A stretch of 63,826 nt of DNA from Streptomyces sp. DvalAA-43 (GCF_900091725.1 NZ_FMBW01000079.1:1-63826), one strand, 5' to 3'; positions 8,957 through 18,373 are shown, counted from the first letter of the stretch. Notes: a model not told the origin generated them from the letters alone. Made by a program: numbers and translations.

Positions 8957-9031
8957 CCGCGGGCCGGGCGGCTGTGCCCCGGGTGGGTGCGGGCCGGATG
9001 GCCGCGGGCCGGGCCGCCGCGGGGCCGGGCG
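8945..9031 (+). repeat. 15-bp degenerate tandem repeat spanning the stop codon of the P-loop gene
   Basis: Units approximate GGGCCGGGTGGCCGC. Examples are GGGGCCGGGTAGCCGC at 8945 (containing the TAG stop), GGGCCGGATGGCCGC at 8991 and GGGCCGGGCCGCCGC at 9006, with two more degenerate copies between. The array fills the spacer up to the promoter of the next gene. Confidence 0.7.
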
Positions 9032-9071
9032 TTAACCTTCTGCCGGAAAGCGTGGGCGAGAAGGGGAAGCA

Positions 9072-9842
9072 GTGGACGTTCCGGCACAGCTCCAGTCCCA
9101 TCCGCAGGGCGGATGGCCGGCCAATGAGCTCGAAGAGGTACTGACGGCCTCGGTGGGCGTCCCGGAGGCGGGCGGACGGCTCGTCGAGGTGCTCGGACGC
9201 AGCGATGTCTGGGTGCCCCTGCCCAACGGCGGCGGGCCCGACTCGGAGGGACTGGACCTGCCGACGCTGGAGATCGAGGGCGCTCCGTACGTCCCCGTGT
9301 TCAGCTCCGAGCAGCAGTTCCTCGCCTGCGTCGGCACCCGGATGTCCTTCACCGTCGCGCCCGCCCGTGACTTCGCCCGCGGCCTGCCCCCGCAGCTCGG
9401 CATCGCGGTCAACCCCGGCGGCGCGGTCGGGATGCCGCTGCCGCCCCCCGCCGTGGCCGAACTCTGCCGGGCCGGACGCACCCCGCTGGACGGCCCGGCC
9501 ACCGGCGGCCGGGTCCGGCTGTACGAGCCGGGCTGGAAGGAGGAGCCCGTCGACTTCCTCGCCGCGGCGGCCGGCGAGTTCGAGGAGAGCGGCGTCGTGC
9601 TCACCGCCCGCCGGGCGCTGGCCAGCGTCGAGGGCAACGACCCCGTCCTCTTCATCGGCGTGGAGTTCTCCACCTGGGACGGCGCGGGCCGCAACGCCCC
9701 GATGGACGCCCTCGGCCGCGCCCTGGGCCGGGTCGAGGTGCCCTGGCCGGTCAATCTCGTCCTGCTCGACGTGGCGCAGGACCCGGTCGGCGACTGGATG
9801 CGCGAGAAGGTCCGGCCGTTCTACCAGCGAGCGGCCCGGTAG
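9072..9842 (+). CDS. SseB-family protein (first of a pair)
   Basis: A 256-residue soluble protein starting at GTG 9072 after AGAAGGGGAAG. The C-terminal half (VLLDVAQDPVGDWMREKVRPFYQRA) fits the SseB family, named after an E. coli protein affecting serine sensitivity; biochemical function is not established. A duplicate-like neighbour follows, with the shared ending (W-L/M-R...-A-R-PFY-R/Q). Proximity to the glycine/serine operon is suggestive but may be coincidence. Confidence 0.75.
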   Translation: MDVPAQLQSHPQGGWPANELEEVLTASVGVPEAGGRLVEVLGRSDVWVPLPNGGGPDSEGLDLPTLEIEGAPYVPVFSSEQQFLACVGTRMSFTVAPARDFARGLPPQLGIAVNPGGAVGMPLPPPAVAELCRAGRTPLDGPATGGRVRLYEPGWKEEPVDFLAAAAGEFEESGVVLTARRALASVEGNDPVLFIGVEFSTWDGAGRNAPMDALGRALGRVEVPWPVNLVLLDVAQDPVGDWMREKVRPFYQRAAR

Positions 9843-10020
9843 CCCCGGCGCGGCGCCCGCGGCGGGCACCGGCGTGGAACACCGCCGCGACCCATGGCGT
9901 CAAGTCGGTGTCAGGACCGGCGCATAAGCTGGTTTCATGGCTGGTGCCTCGGCATCATGCCGCACCCGTGTGCCCGGGAGCGGCCGGCCGACACAGTGGA
10001 TCGAAGAGGGGCGGGACCAG

Positions 10021-10800
10021 GTGAGTGCGTCAGGCACCGCGGCGGCCGGGCAGGTCGAGCACATGCTTCGCCAAGTGACGCCCGGACGCTACGACGCGTA
10101 CGAGGCACTGCTCCAGGCCCTCGCCAACGGCCGGATCTGGATGCTCCTCTGGCACGGCCAGGCGGGATCGCCCGACGCCCAGTACGGAAACATGGAGGTC
10201 GACGGCCTCGGCTACGCCCCCTGTGTGACCTCCGCCCAGGAGCTCTCGGCCAGCGGCTGGAACCGCGCCCATGAGCTGGTCGGCGGCCTGGACATCGCCC
10301 GCACCCTCTTCCCCGACCGCTGGGGCATCTGGCTCAACCCGCACGCCCCGGGCGGCGGCGTCGGCATCCCCTGGCTGGACCTGCGCCGGATCGCCACCGG
10401 CCTCGACCGGATGCCCGCGGGCCCGCTCCGGCTCACCGAGCCCGCCATCGAGATCCCGCAGTTCTACGCCCTGCTCGCGCAGAACGCCCACCACACCTCC
10501 GCGATCCGCTCGCTGCGCCGCGCCTGGGTGCAGCCCGCGCTGGGTGCCCCGTACCTCACCATCGGCCTCGACCTCTACGACACCAGCCCGCCCTCGGTGG
10601 ACGCGGCGCGCGCGATGATGCAGCAGTCGATCTCCGCCGTCCCGGACGGGCTGCCCGTCTCCACCGTCGCGATGTCCGACGAGTACGACCCGGTCGCGAT
10701 GTGGCTGCGTGCCAACGCCCGCCCGTTCTACGACCGCGAGGCGCACGCCCCGGCGGCCCCGGTCACCGGCTACGGCTACCCGCCGCAGGGCGCGTACTGA
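10021..10800 (+). CDS. SseB-family protein (second of a pair)
   Basis: A 259-residue protein from GTG 10021, which has GAGGGGCGGGACCAG immediately upstream. An in-frame ATG at 9937 lies 6 bp after a -10-like TAAGCT, so a leaderless 287-residue form is also possible. Codons between 9937 and 10021 show weaker G/C third-position bias, favouring the shorter form. The C terminus (YDPVAMWLRANARPFYDRE) parallels the preceding gene. The final stretch APAAPVTGYGYPPQGAY is low complexity. Function unknown. Confidence 0.72.
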   Translation: MSASGTAAAGQVEHMLRQVTPGRYDAYEALLQALANGRIWMLLWHGQAGSPDAQYGNMEVDGLGYAPCVTSAQELSASGWNRAHELVGGLDIARTLFPDRWGIWLNPHAPGGGVGIPWLDLRRIATGLDRMPAGPLRLTEPAIEIPQFYALLAQNAHHTSAIRSLRRAWVQPALGAPYLTIGLDLYDTSPPSVDAARAMMQQSISAVPDGLPVSTVAMSDEYDPVAMWLRANARPFYDREAHAPAAPVTGYGYPPQGAY

Positions 10801-11267
10801 TCCGTCCGGCCGGCCCCCTCCGGTGATGTCCCTTCCGGGTCGTTCGCCCCTCGGGGGCCGGAATGCGGGTGTTGTGTTCAGGAATTCCGCAACGCGACCA
10901 TAAGGTGCCAACTACCCGGATTTCTGCGCGCGTTCACCTTCGTAGTGTCACAACAGCCCTGCCATGTCCGAGATTTCCGCGCTGGTCACGTCTGGTGACG
11001 ATAGCTTCGCGAATCTTCCGGGGTGTCCCCTTCCACCTCAACTGACCTGTGTTCGACGGGCGTTCACTTCCGTCCGGATAACGGAACACCCAGGCCCGCA
11101 TCACGGTTAGGCATCCATTCGCCTGTCGGTATGGCTACCTGTAGTGACGGCAATGAAGACTCCCGCAGCAAGGGCGTCTTGCCGCCTCTGCGTACGACTG
11201 ACTGATCGCGCCGCCACAGCGGCCAGTTCGGCCCGGCCACCGCCGGTTGAGAGGGGTCCTTGCCACG
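10801..11267 (+). promoter_or_regulatory. Long spacer upstream of the oligopeptide ABC operon
   Basis: The first part holds a hairpin after the SseB stop (CCGGCCCCC at 10810-10818, GGGGGCCGG at 10853-10861). The remainder is relatively AT-rich for this genome and probably carries the promoter of the ABC operon. An inverted repeat TTCCGT / ACGGAA at 11068-11073 and 11081-11086 is a candidate operator. No gene is seen. Confidence 0.5.
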
Positions 11268-12272
11268 ATGACGGCACCACTGCACGAGCCGACCAAGGAA
11301 GCGGATCCGGTCGCGGCCGACGGTCCCGCAGTCGACTCCGGGGTGAAGAAGGTCGAGGGACGGTCTCTCAAGCAGATCGCCTGGAACCGCCTGAAGCAGG
11401 ACAGAGTCGCTCTGACGGGTGGCATCGTTGTCCTCGTCCTGGTCGTGGTGGCGATCTTCGCGCCCCTCATCGTCGGCCTGCTGGGACATCCGCCGAACGA
11501 CTTCCACCAGGACAAGCTCGACCCGCTGACCAACCTCCCCACCGGCAGCCTCGGCGGAGTGAGCGGCGACTTCCTCTTCGGCGTCGAACCCAACAAGGGC
11601 CGCGACATCTTCAGCCGGATCGTCTACGGCGCCCGGATCTCGCTGCTCGTGGCCTTCCTGGCGGCCCTGGTCGCCGTCGCCCTCGGCACCCTCTTCGGGA
11701 TCATCGCCGGATACTTCGGCGGCTGGATCGACGCGGTGATCAGCCGGATCATGGACGTGCTGCTCTCCTTCCCGCAGCTCCTCTTCATCATCTCCCTGGT
11801 CTCGGTCCTCCCCGACGACCTGCTCGGGCTCACCGGCAGCGGCGTACGCATCGCCGTACTCGTCGCCGTCATCGGCTTCTTCGGCTGGCCGTACGTGGGA
11901 CGCATCGTCCGCGGACAGACGCTCTCGCTGCGCGAGCGCGAGTACGTGGAGGCGGCGCGCAGCCTCGGCGGCGGACGGACCCACATCCTCTTCCGCGAAC
12001 TGCTGCCCAACCTCGTGGCGCCGATCACCGTCTACGCGACGCTCATGATCCCCACCAACATCCTCACCGAAGCGGCCCTCAGCTTCCTCGGTGCCGGTGT
12101 CCGTCCGCCCACCGCCTCCTGGGGCGGGATGCTGCGGGACGCGCTGGAAACGTACGAGCACGACCCGATGTTCATGGTCTTCCCCGGCGTGACGATCTTC
12201 ATCACCGTGCTGGCCTTCAACCTCTTCGGGGACGGGCTGCGCGATGCCCTGGACCCCAAGGGGACCCGATAG
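11268..12272 (+). CDS. Peptide ABC transporter permease, DppC/OppC type
   Basis: Membrane subunit of an oligopeptide/dipeptide importer, 334 residues. ATG 11268 follows GAGGGG with 11-nt spacing. There is an N-terminal cytoplasmic segment, a first helix at about 45-67 (VALTGGIVVLVLVVVAIFAP) and five more helices. The permease EAA-type loop is EYVEAARSLGGGRTHILFRE, which docks to the ATPases. As usual for DppC/OppC homologues it carries the N-terminal extension absent from DppB. Gene order here is C, binding protein, B, D, F, with the C-type permease first. Confidence 0.93.
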   Translation: MTAPLHEPTKEADPVAADGPAVDSGVKKVEGRSLKQIAWNRLKQDRVALTGGIVVLVLVVVAIFAPLIVGLLGHPPNDFHQDKLDPLTNLPTGSLGGVSGDFLFGVEPNKGRDIFSRIVYGARISLLVAFLAALVAVALGTLFGIIAGYFGGWIDAVISRIMDVLLSFPQLLFIISLVSVLPDDLLGLTGSGVRIAVLVAVIGFFGWPYVGRIVRGQTLSLREREYVEAARSLGGGRTHILFRELLPNLVAPITVYATLMIPTNILTEAALSFLGAGVRPPTASWGGMLRDALETYEHDPMFMVFPGVTIFITVLAFNLFGDGLRDALDPKGTR

Positions 12273-12367
12273 CCCACGACTTGCCCCTGCCGCATCGTCA
12301 GGTGGCTCTTCCCATGGTTCTCCGGCAAGCAACGGCCTGGGACCGCGATCTCGGAGGTTACGAGAAA

Positions 12368-14140
12368 ATGTCCACAGTTACCTCGAAACGACGGCTCACC
12401 GCTGGTGCGGCCCTCGTGGTCGCGGCGCTGATGACCACCACGGCGTGCGGCGGCGGCAGCGACAACGACGGCGGCGGCAAGGCGAAGGGCGCCGGCTTCA
12501 ACGCGGCGTTCAACAAGGTCGCCAACCCTTCCACCAAAACGGGTGGAACGCTGAAGATGATCGGCAAGCAGGACCTCGACTCCGCCGACCCCCAGCGTGC
12601 CTACTACGGCATGGCCTGGGACTTCATGCGCTTCTACACCCGCCAGCTGGTCACGTACGACACCAAGCCGGGTCAGGCCTCCACCAAGCTCGTCGGCGAC
12701 CTGGCCACCGGCCCCGGTGAGATCACGGACGGCGGCAAGACCTACACGTACAAGCTGCGCGATGGTCTGACCTGGGAGGACGGCTCCAAGCTGACCTCCA
12801 AGGACGTCAAGTACGGCATCGAGCGCATCTGGGCGACGGACACCATCACCGGTGGCCCGCAGTACCTGAAGCAGACGCTGGACCCCAAGGGCGAGTACAA
12901 GGGCCCCTACAAGGACAAGTCCGCGGACAAGCTGGGCCTCAAGACGATCGAGACGCCCGACGACAACACCATCGTCTTCAAGCTGCCCAAGCCCAACGGT
13001 GACTTCGAGCAGTTCCTCGCCATGCCGTCCGGCTCGCCCGTGAAGGCGGCGAAGGACACCGGCGCGAAGTACACCCAGCGCCCGTTCTCCGCCGGCCCGT
13101 ACAAGTTCGAGACGTACAAGCCGGGCAAGAACATCGTCCTCGTCCGCAACGACAAGTGGCAGAAGTCCTCGGACCCGGTGCGCGCCGCGCTCCCGGACAA
13201 GATCGAGGTGACGATCTCCGCCAACCTGGAGGAGAACGACAAGAAGCTGATGGAGGGCGACTACGACGTCGACCTCAACGGCACCGGCATGACCCAGTCC
13301 GGCCGCGTCACCGCCGTCCAGGACCACAAGGCCAGCGTCGACAACATGCTGACGTCCTTCGTCCGCTACGTCGCGCTCGTCCACACGGCGAAGCCGCTGG
13401 ACGACGTCCACTGCCGCAAGGCCGTCTTCTACGCCACGGACTTCGCCGGTCTCCAGCAGACCCGCGGTGGTGAGATCGCCGGTGGTGAGATCGCCAACAG
13501 CACGCTGCCGACCTCCATCAAGGGCCACAGCGACTACGACCCGTACGGCGTCCTCGCCCGCAAGGGCAAGCCGGACCCGGCCAAGGCCAAGGACGAGCTG
13601 AAGCAGTGCGGTCACCCGACCGGCTTCTCCACCAAGCTCACCGCCCGTAACAACAACCCGGGCGAGGTCGACACCGCCGAGGCGCTCCAGGAGCAGCTCG
13701 GCAAGGTCGGCATCAAGATCGAGGTCGACCCGATCGACGGCGCCGAGGCGTCCAGCATCACCGGTTCGCCGTCCGTCGTGAAGAAGCGCGGCTACGGAAT
13801 GACGATGAGCGGCTGGGGCCCGGACTTCCCGTCCGGCCAGGGCTTCGGCCAGCCGCTGTGGGACAGCCGGTTCCTGTCCGAGACCGGTAACTACAACGAG
13901 TCGCAGCTCAAGGACCCGCAGATCGACAAGCTCTTCGACAACGCGATCGCGGAGACCGACCCGGTCAAGGCCGGCGAGATCTACAAGGAGCTCGACAAGC
14001 GGATCCTCGACCAGGCCGACTGGATGCCCTTCATCTACGAGAAGAACATCACCTGGCGCGGCGACCGACTGACCAACGTCTACATGTCCGACGCCTACAG
14101 CGGCCGTTACGACTACGTCTCGCTCGGCGTCGTCAAGTAG
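12368..14140 (+). CDS. Peptide ABC transporter substrate-binding lipoprotein (family 5)
   Basis: Extracytoplasmic peptide receptor, 590 residues from ATG 12368 behind GGAGG. The N terminus has positively charged residues, a hydrophobic core and a lipobox-like TTTAC with Cys at about residue 24, followed by a flexible Gly/Asp/Lys tail. The family-5 signature lies around LRDGLTWEDGSKLTSKDVKY. Lys-rich throughout, unlike its neighbours, as is common for exported binding proteins. It is followed by two hairpins before the next permease gene, suggesting it is made in excess over the rest of the transporter. Confidence 0.95.
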   Translation: MSTVTSKRRLTAGAALVVAALMTTTACGGGSDNDGGGKAKGAGFNAAFNKVANPSTKTGGTLKMIGKQDLDSADPQRAYYGMAWDFMRFYTRQLVTYDTKPGQASTKLVGDLATGPGEITDGGKTYTYKLRDGLTWEDGSKLTSKDVKYGIERIWATDTITGGPQYLKQTLDPKGEYKGPYKDKSADKLGLKTIETPDDNTIVFKLPKPNGDFEQFLAMPSGSPVKAAKDTGAKYTQRPFSAGPYKFETYKPGKNIVLVRNDKWQKSSDPVRAALPDKIEVTISANLEENDKKLMEGDYDVDLNGTGMTQSGRVTAVQDHKASVDNMLTSFVRYVALVHTAKPLDDVHCRKAVFYATDFAGLQQTRGGEIAGGEIANSTLPTSIKGHSDYDPYGVLARKGKPDPAKAKDELKQCGHPTGFSTKLTARNNNPGEVDTAEALQEQLGKVGIKIEVDPIDGAEASSITGSPSVVKKRGYGMTMSGWGPDFPSGQGFGQPLWDSRFLSETGNYNESQLKDPQIDKLFDNAIAETDPVKAGEIYKELDKRILDQADWMPFIYEKNITWRGDRLTNVYMSDAYSGRYDYVSLGVVK

Positions 14141-14162
14141 TCGCTGTAGTCAACAGCATTCG

Positions 14163-14270
14163 CAGTCAACCCGGTTGACTGTTCCACCGCCGCCGAAACC
14201 CGCCAGTCCGAAGGGCAGGTGAGGGCCGGGGCGGTGGCCGGGATCCCCCACGAGGGGCTCCGGCCACCGC
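14163..14270 (+). terminator. Two hairpins between binding-protein and permease genes
   Basis: First, CAGTCAAC / GTTGACTG (14163-14170, 14174-14181). Second, a strong 11-bp stem GCGGTGGCCGG / CCGGCCACCGC (14231-14241, 14260-14270) with a nested CCCC / GGGG. They sit in the 143-bp gap after the binding protein and just before GTG 14284. The likely effect is partial termination or 3'-end protection of the upstream message. Confidence 0.6.
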
Positions 14271-14283
14271 CGGGCCGCACACA

Positions 14284-15285
14284 GTGCTTGCATATCTCAT
14301 CCGGCGCCTGTTCGCCGTAGTCATCATGGTGCTCGTCGTACTGCTCGCGACGTTCACCATCTTCTTCATGCTGCCCAAGTGGGCGGGTCAGGACGTCGCA
14401 GTCCTCTTCGCCGGCAAGGCTTCCGGTGCCGAGCAGCTCGCGGGCATCCGGATCAAACTGGGTCTCGACGACCCCCTCCTCGTCCAGTTCTGGGACTTCG
14501 TCAAGGGCATCCCGATGGGACGCGACTACGCGAACGGTGCCGACGTCACCCACTGCGCCGCGCCCTGCTTCGGCTACTCCTTCCGCACCGAAGTGCCGGT
14601 CTGGACCACCCTGAAGGACGCGCTGCCCGTCACCGGCGCGCTCGCCGCCGGTGCCTGTGTCCTGTGGCTCCTCGGCGGTGTCGCCACCGGTGTGGTGTCC
14701 GCGCTCCGGCGCGGCAGCATCTGGGACCGGGCCGCGATGACCACGGCCCTCGCCGGTGTCTCGCTGCCGATCTTCTTCACCGGCATGGTCGCGATGGGCC
14801 TGTTCGTGCACAACCTCGGCTGGGTGCACATCGCGGACAACCTCTCCACGGACGACGGCATCGGCACCTGGTTCCAGACGCTGATCCTGCCGTGGATCGT
14901 GCTCGCCTTCCTGAACGCGGCGATGTACGCCCGGCTCACCCGGGCCACCATGCTCGAAGTGCTCGGCGAGGACTACATCCGTACCGCCCGCGCCAAGGGG
15001 CTCGGCGAGGGCACCGTCATCACCCGGCATGCCCTGCGTTCCGCGATGACGCCGATCCTCACCGTCTTCGGCCTGGACATCGGCGTGCTCCTCGGTGGTG
15101 CCGTCCTCACCGAGTCCACGTTCAACCTGCCCGGTCTCGGGCTCGCCGCGGTCCAGGCCATCAGCAACAAGGACCTGCCGGTGATTCTCGGCGTCACCCT
15201 GTTCGCGGCCCTCGCGATCGCCGTCGCCAACCTCGTCGTCGACATCATGTACGCCGTCATCGACCCGCGAGTGAGGCTGGGATGA
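14284..15285 (+). CDS. Peptide ABC transporter permease, DppB/OppB type
   Basis: A 333-residue permease beginning VLAYLIRRLFAVVIMVLVVLL, the typical DppB start with its first helix at the N terminus. The EAA loop is EDYIRTARAKGLGEGTVITRHAL. Start is GTG 14284, immediately after the hairpin. Its TGA overlaps the ATG of the following ATPase gene (ATGA), implying translational coupling. Confidence 0.95.
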   Translation: MLAYLIRRLFAVVIMVLVVLLATFTIFFMLPKWAGQDVAVLFAGKASGAEQLAGIRIKLGLDDPLLVQFWDFVKGIPMGRDYANGADVTHCAAPCFGYSFRTEVPVWTTLKDALPVTGALAAGACVLWLLGGVATGVVSALRRGSIWDRAAMTTALAGVSLPIFFTGMVAMGLFVHNLGWVHIADNLSTDDGIGTWFQTLILPWIVLAFLNAAMYARLTRATMLEVLGEDYIRTARAKGLGEGTVITRHALRSAMTPILTVFGLDIGVLLGGAVLTESTFNLPGLGLAAVQAISNKDLPVILGVTLFAALAIAVANLVVDIMYAVIDPRVRLG

Positions 15286-16382
15286 CCGAACTGAACAAGA
15301 GCGGTGCCGCGCTGGGCGAACCCTCCCCGGCCGGCTCGCCCGCTCCCACCGCCTTCCTCGAAGTGCGCGACCTCAAGGTGCACTTCCCGACCGACGACGG
15401 CCTGGTCAAGTCCGTCGACGGGCTCACCTTCCAGCTGGAGAAGGGCAAGACCCTCGGCATCGTCGGCGAGTCCGGCTCCGGCAAGTCCGTCACCTCGCTG
15501 GGCATCATGGGCCTGCACACCACCGGCCAGTACGGCAAGCGCAAGGCGCAGGTCTCCGGCGAGATCTGGCTGGACGGCAAGGAGCTGCTGTCCGCCGACC
15601 CCGACGAGGTGCGCAAGCTGCGCGGCCGCGACATGGCCATGATCTTCCAGGATCCGCTGTCCGCGCTGCACCCGTACTACACGATCGGCAAGCAGATCGT
15701 GGAGGCGTACCGGGTCCACCACAGCGTCGACAAGAAGACCGCCCGCAAGCGCGCGGTCGAGATGCTCGACCGGGTCGGCATCCCGCAGCCGGACAAGCGC
15801 GTCGACAGCTACCCGCACGAGTTCTCCGGCGGTATGCGCCAGCGCGCGATGATCGCCATGTCGCTGGTCAACAACCCCGAGCTGCTGATCGCCGACGAGC
15901 CGACGACCGCACTGGACGTGACGGTCCAGGCGCAGATCCTCGACCTGATCCGCGACCTGCAGAAGGAGTTCGGCTCCGCGGTCATCGTCATCACCCACGA
16001 CCTGGGCGTGGTGGCCGAGCTCGCCGACGACATCCTGGTGATGTACGGCGGGCGCTGCGTCGAGCGCGGACCGGCCGAGAAGGTGTTCTACGAGCCCCGG
16101 CACCCCTACACCTGGGGCCTGCTGGGCTCGATGCCGCGCCTCGACCGCGACCAGACCGACCGGCTCATCCCGGTCAAGGGTTCCCCGCCGTCGCTCATCA
16201 ACATCCCCTCGGGCTGCGCCTTCAACCCGCGCTGCCCGTACGCGGACGTGCCCAAGGACGACGTCACCCGCACCGTACGGCCCGAGCTCCAGGAGGTCGG
16301 CAGCCGGCACTGGGCGGCCTGCCACATGTCGCAGGAGCAGCGGGAGCGTATCTGGACCGAAGAGATTGCGCCCAAGCTGTGA
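15282..16382 (+). CDS. Peptide ABC transporter ATPase, DppD/OppD type
   Basis: Cytoplasmic ATPase subunit, 366 residues from ATG 15282. Walker A is GESGSGKS, the ABC signature is FSGGMRQRAMIAM, Walker B is LLIADEPTTALD and the switch His follows in VITHDLG. The C-terminal oligopeptide-transporter extension contains GCAFNPRCPYA, with cysteines that in some relatives bind a [4Fe-4S] cluster. Its stop overlaps the GTG of the partner ATPase. Confidence 0.96.
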   Translation: MTELNKSGAALGEPSPAGSPAPTAFLEVRDLKVHFPTDDGLVKSVDGLTFQLEKGKTLGIVGESGSGKSVTSLGIMGLHTTGQYGKRKAQVSGEIWLDGKELLSADPDEVRKLRGRDMAMIFQDPLSALHPYYTIGKQIVEAYRVHHSVDKKTARKRAVEMLDRVGIPQPDKRVDSYPHEFSGGMRQRAMIAMSLVNNPELLIADEPTTALDVTVQAQILDLIRDLQKEFGSAVIVITHDLGVVAELADDILVMYGGRCVERGPAEKVFYEPRHPYTWGLLGSMPRLDRDQTDRLIPVKGSPPSLINIPSGCAFNPRCPYADVPKDDVTRTVRPELQEVGSRHWAACHMSQEQRERIWTEEIAPKL

Positions 16383-17683
16383 GCGAGGACAAGGCCGTGA
16401 CGAGCGACAACAAGGGCGTGACGAGCGAGGGCAAGGGCGTGGACGTTCCGGCGCAGAGGTCGGCCGGGCACGGCGGGCCGGCCGGTGACACCGCCTCCCG
16501 CGAGGTGCTGCTCAAGGTGACCGGGCTGCAGAAGCACTTCCCCATCAAGAAGGGGCTGCTGCAGCGCAACGCCGGTGCCGTGAAGGCCGTCGACGGGATC
16601 GACTTCGAGGTGCACTCGGGCGAGACCCTGGGGGTCGTCGGCGAGTCCGGCTGCGGGAAGTCGACGATGGGCCGGCTGATCACCCGGCTGCTCGAACCCA
16701 CCGCGGGGCAGATCGAGTTCGACGGCAAGGACATCACGCACCTCGGCGTGGGCGGCATGCGCCCGATGCGCCGGGACATGCAGATGATCTTCCAGGACCC
16801 GTACTCCTCGCTGAACCCGCGGCACACGATCGGCACGATCGTGGGCGCCCCCTTCAAGCTCCAGGGCGTCACGCCCGACGGCGGCGTCAAGAAGGAGGTG
16901 CAGCGGCTGCTGGAGGTCGTGGGCCTCAACCCCGAGCACTACAACCGCTATCCGCACGAGTTCTCCGGCGGTCAGCGCCAGCGCATCGGGATCGCCCGCG
17001 CCCTGGCGCTCAACCCCAGGCTGGTCGTGGCGGACGAGCCCGTCTCGGCGCTGGACGTCTCGATCCAGGCGCAGGTGGTGAACCTGCTCGACGACCTCCA
17101 GGCCGAGCTGGGCCTCACCTATGTGATCATCGCCCATGACCTGTCGGTCGTCCGGCACGTCTCGGACCGGATCGCGGTGATGTACCTCGGCAAGATCGTG
17201 GAGCTGGCCGACCGCGAGTCGCTCTACAAGGCGCCGATGCACCCGTACACGAAGGCGCTGCTCTCGGCGGTTCCGATCCCGGACCCGAAGCGCCGTTCGG
17301 CCAAGAGCGAGAGGATCCTGCTCAAGGGCGACGTGCCGTCGCCGATCTCGCCGCCCAGCGGCTGCCGCTTCCACACCCGGTGCTGGAAGGCGACGGAGGT
17401 CTGCAGGACCCAGGAACCGCCGCTGGTCGCGCTGAAGACCGGACACCAGGTGGCCTGCCACCACCCGGAGAACGCGCCCGACCAGGTGCCCGGCGAGACG
17501 GTGACGGCGGCGGCGCGCGAGGCGATCGAGATCGTCGACGTGAGCAAGCCCGCGGCGGACGAGCCCGAGCCGGACGGGAACGGGTCCGACGACAACGGGT
17601 CCGGCGACAACGGGTCCGGCGGGACCGCGGCGGACGGCGCCGCCGCCTCGCCCGATACGCCGGAGGACGGCCCGAAGGAGTAG
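16379..17683 (+). CDS. Peptide ABC transporter ATPase, DppF/OppF type
   Basis: Second ATPase, 434 residues from GTG 16379 overlapping the upstream stop. Walker A GESGCGKST, signature FSGGQRQRIGIA, Walker B LVVADEPVSALD, and the C-terminal cysteine-containing GCRFHTRCWKATEVC. It is about 70-100 residues longer than the usual DppF. The N terminus carries a repeated SDNKGVTSEGKGVD-like segment, and the C-terminal tail (after about residue 385) is acidic, with three tandem pentapeptides ending NGS encoded by 15-bp repeats. These tails look disordered and dispensable. Confidence 0.95.
   Translation: MSEDKAVTSDNKGVTSEGKGVDVPAQRSAGHGGPAGDTASREVLLKVTGLQKHFPIKKGLLQRNAGAVKAVDGIDFEVHSGETLGVVGESGCGKSTMGRLITRLLEPTAGQIEFDGKDITHLGVGGMRPMRRDMQMIFQDPYSSLNPRHTIGTIVGAPFKLQGVTPDGGVKKEVQRLLEVVGLNPEHYNRYPHEFSGGQRQRIGIARALALNPRLVVADEPVSALDVSIQAQVVNLLDDLQAELGLTYVIIAHDLSVVRHVSDRIAVMYLGKIVELADRESLYKAPMHPYTKALLSAVPIPDPKRRSAKSERILLKGDVPSPISPPSGCRFHTRCWKATEVCRTQEPPLVALKTGHQVACHHPENAPDQVPGETVTAAAREAIEIVDVSKPAADEPEPDGNGSDDNGSGDNGSGGTAADGAAASPDTPEDGPKE
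17573..17617 (+). repeat. Three 15-bp tandem repeats in the DppF tail
   Basis: GACGGGAACGGGTCC, GACGACAACGGGTCC and GGCGACAACGGGTCC follow one another in frame and encode pentapeptides ending Asn-Gly-Ser. The array is close to the stop codon, like several other arrays in the window. Confidence 0.85.
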
Positions 17684-17689
17684 TACCGG

Positions 17690-17695
17690 CACAAT
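17690..17695 (+). promoter_or_regulatory. Candidate leaderless -10 element for the TRIC-like gene
   Basis: CACAAT lies 6 bp before GTG 17702, placing a transcription start at or next to the start codon. No Shine-Dalgarno sequence fits. The -35 region is not recognisable. Confidence 0.35.
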
Positions 17696-17701
17696 TGCCC
17701 G

Positions 17702-18373
17702 GTGCTCAACGAACTGTTCACGCCCTCCGTCCAGCATGCGCTCGACATCGTCGGAATCTTCGTCTTCGCGATCTCCGGCGCTCTGCTCGCCGTACGCAAG
17801 AACTTCGATGTCTTCGGCATCGCGGTGCTCGCCGAGGTGACCGCGCTGGGCGGAGGGCTGTTCCGTGACATCGTCATCGGTGCGGTCCCGCCCGCGGCGT
17901 TCACGGATCTCGGCTACTTCACGACCCCGCTCCTCGCCGCCGTCCTGGTGTTCTTCCTGCACCCGCACGTCGAGCGGATCCAGGTGGGCGTCAACGTCTT
18001 CGACGCGGCGGGCCTCGGCCTGTTCTGCGTCACGGGCACGGTCAAGGCGTACGACTACGGCCTGGGCCTCACCGCGTCCGCGGCCCTGGGGCTCGCCACC
18101 GCGGTCGGCGGCGGTGTGCTGCGCGACGTACTGGCCAACGAGGTGCCCTCGCTGCTGCGCTGGGACCGCGACCTGTACGCGGTGCCCGCCATCGTCGGCG
18201 CCACGACGATCGTCCTGTGCATCCGCTTCGGGACGCTCAACGCGTTCACCAGCGGCGCCGCCGTGATCGTGGCCTTCGTGCTGCGGCTGCTGGCGATGCG
18301 CTACCACTGGCGGGCCCCGCGCGCCTACAACCGCAAGTCCGCGACGGCCGAGGAGGGCTCCGCGGCCACCTGA
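17702..18373 (+). CDS. TRIC-type trimeric intracellular cation channel family (UPF0126) membrane protein
   Basis: A 223-residue, roughly seven-helix membrane protein built from two related halves. Each half carries the family GGG-x-x-RD motif: ALGGGLFRD and AVGGGVLRD. Prokaryotic relatives form trimeric cation channels; ion preference here is unknown. GTG 17702 is probably leaderless. It is 18 bp after the ABC operon on the same strand, so some readthrough is possible. The stop codon starts a 12-bp repeat. Confidence 0.88.
   Translation: MLNELFTPSVQHALDIVGIFVFAISGALLAVRKNFDVFGIAVLAEVTALGGGLFRDIVIGAVPPAAFTDLGYFTTPLLAAVLVFFLHPHVERIQVGVNVFDAAGLGLFCVTGTVKAYDYGLGLTASAALGLATAVGGGVLRDVLANEVPSLLRWDRDLYAVPAIVGATTIVLCIRFGTLNAFTSGAAVIVAFVLRLLAMRYHWRAPRAYNRKSATAEEGSAAT

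Noticed and set aside
9937..10020. N-terminal extension of the second SseB-like protein
   Set aside because: Weaker codon bias and a better ribosome site at GTG 10021. A leaderless 9937 start is not excluded because TAAGCT lies 6 bp upstream.
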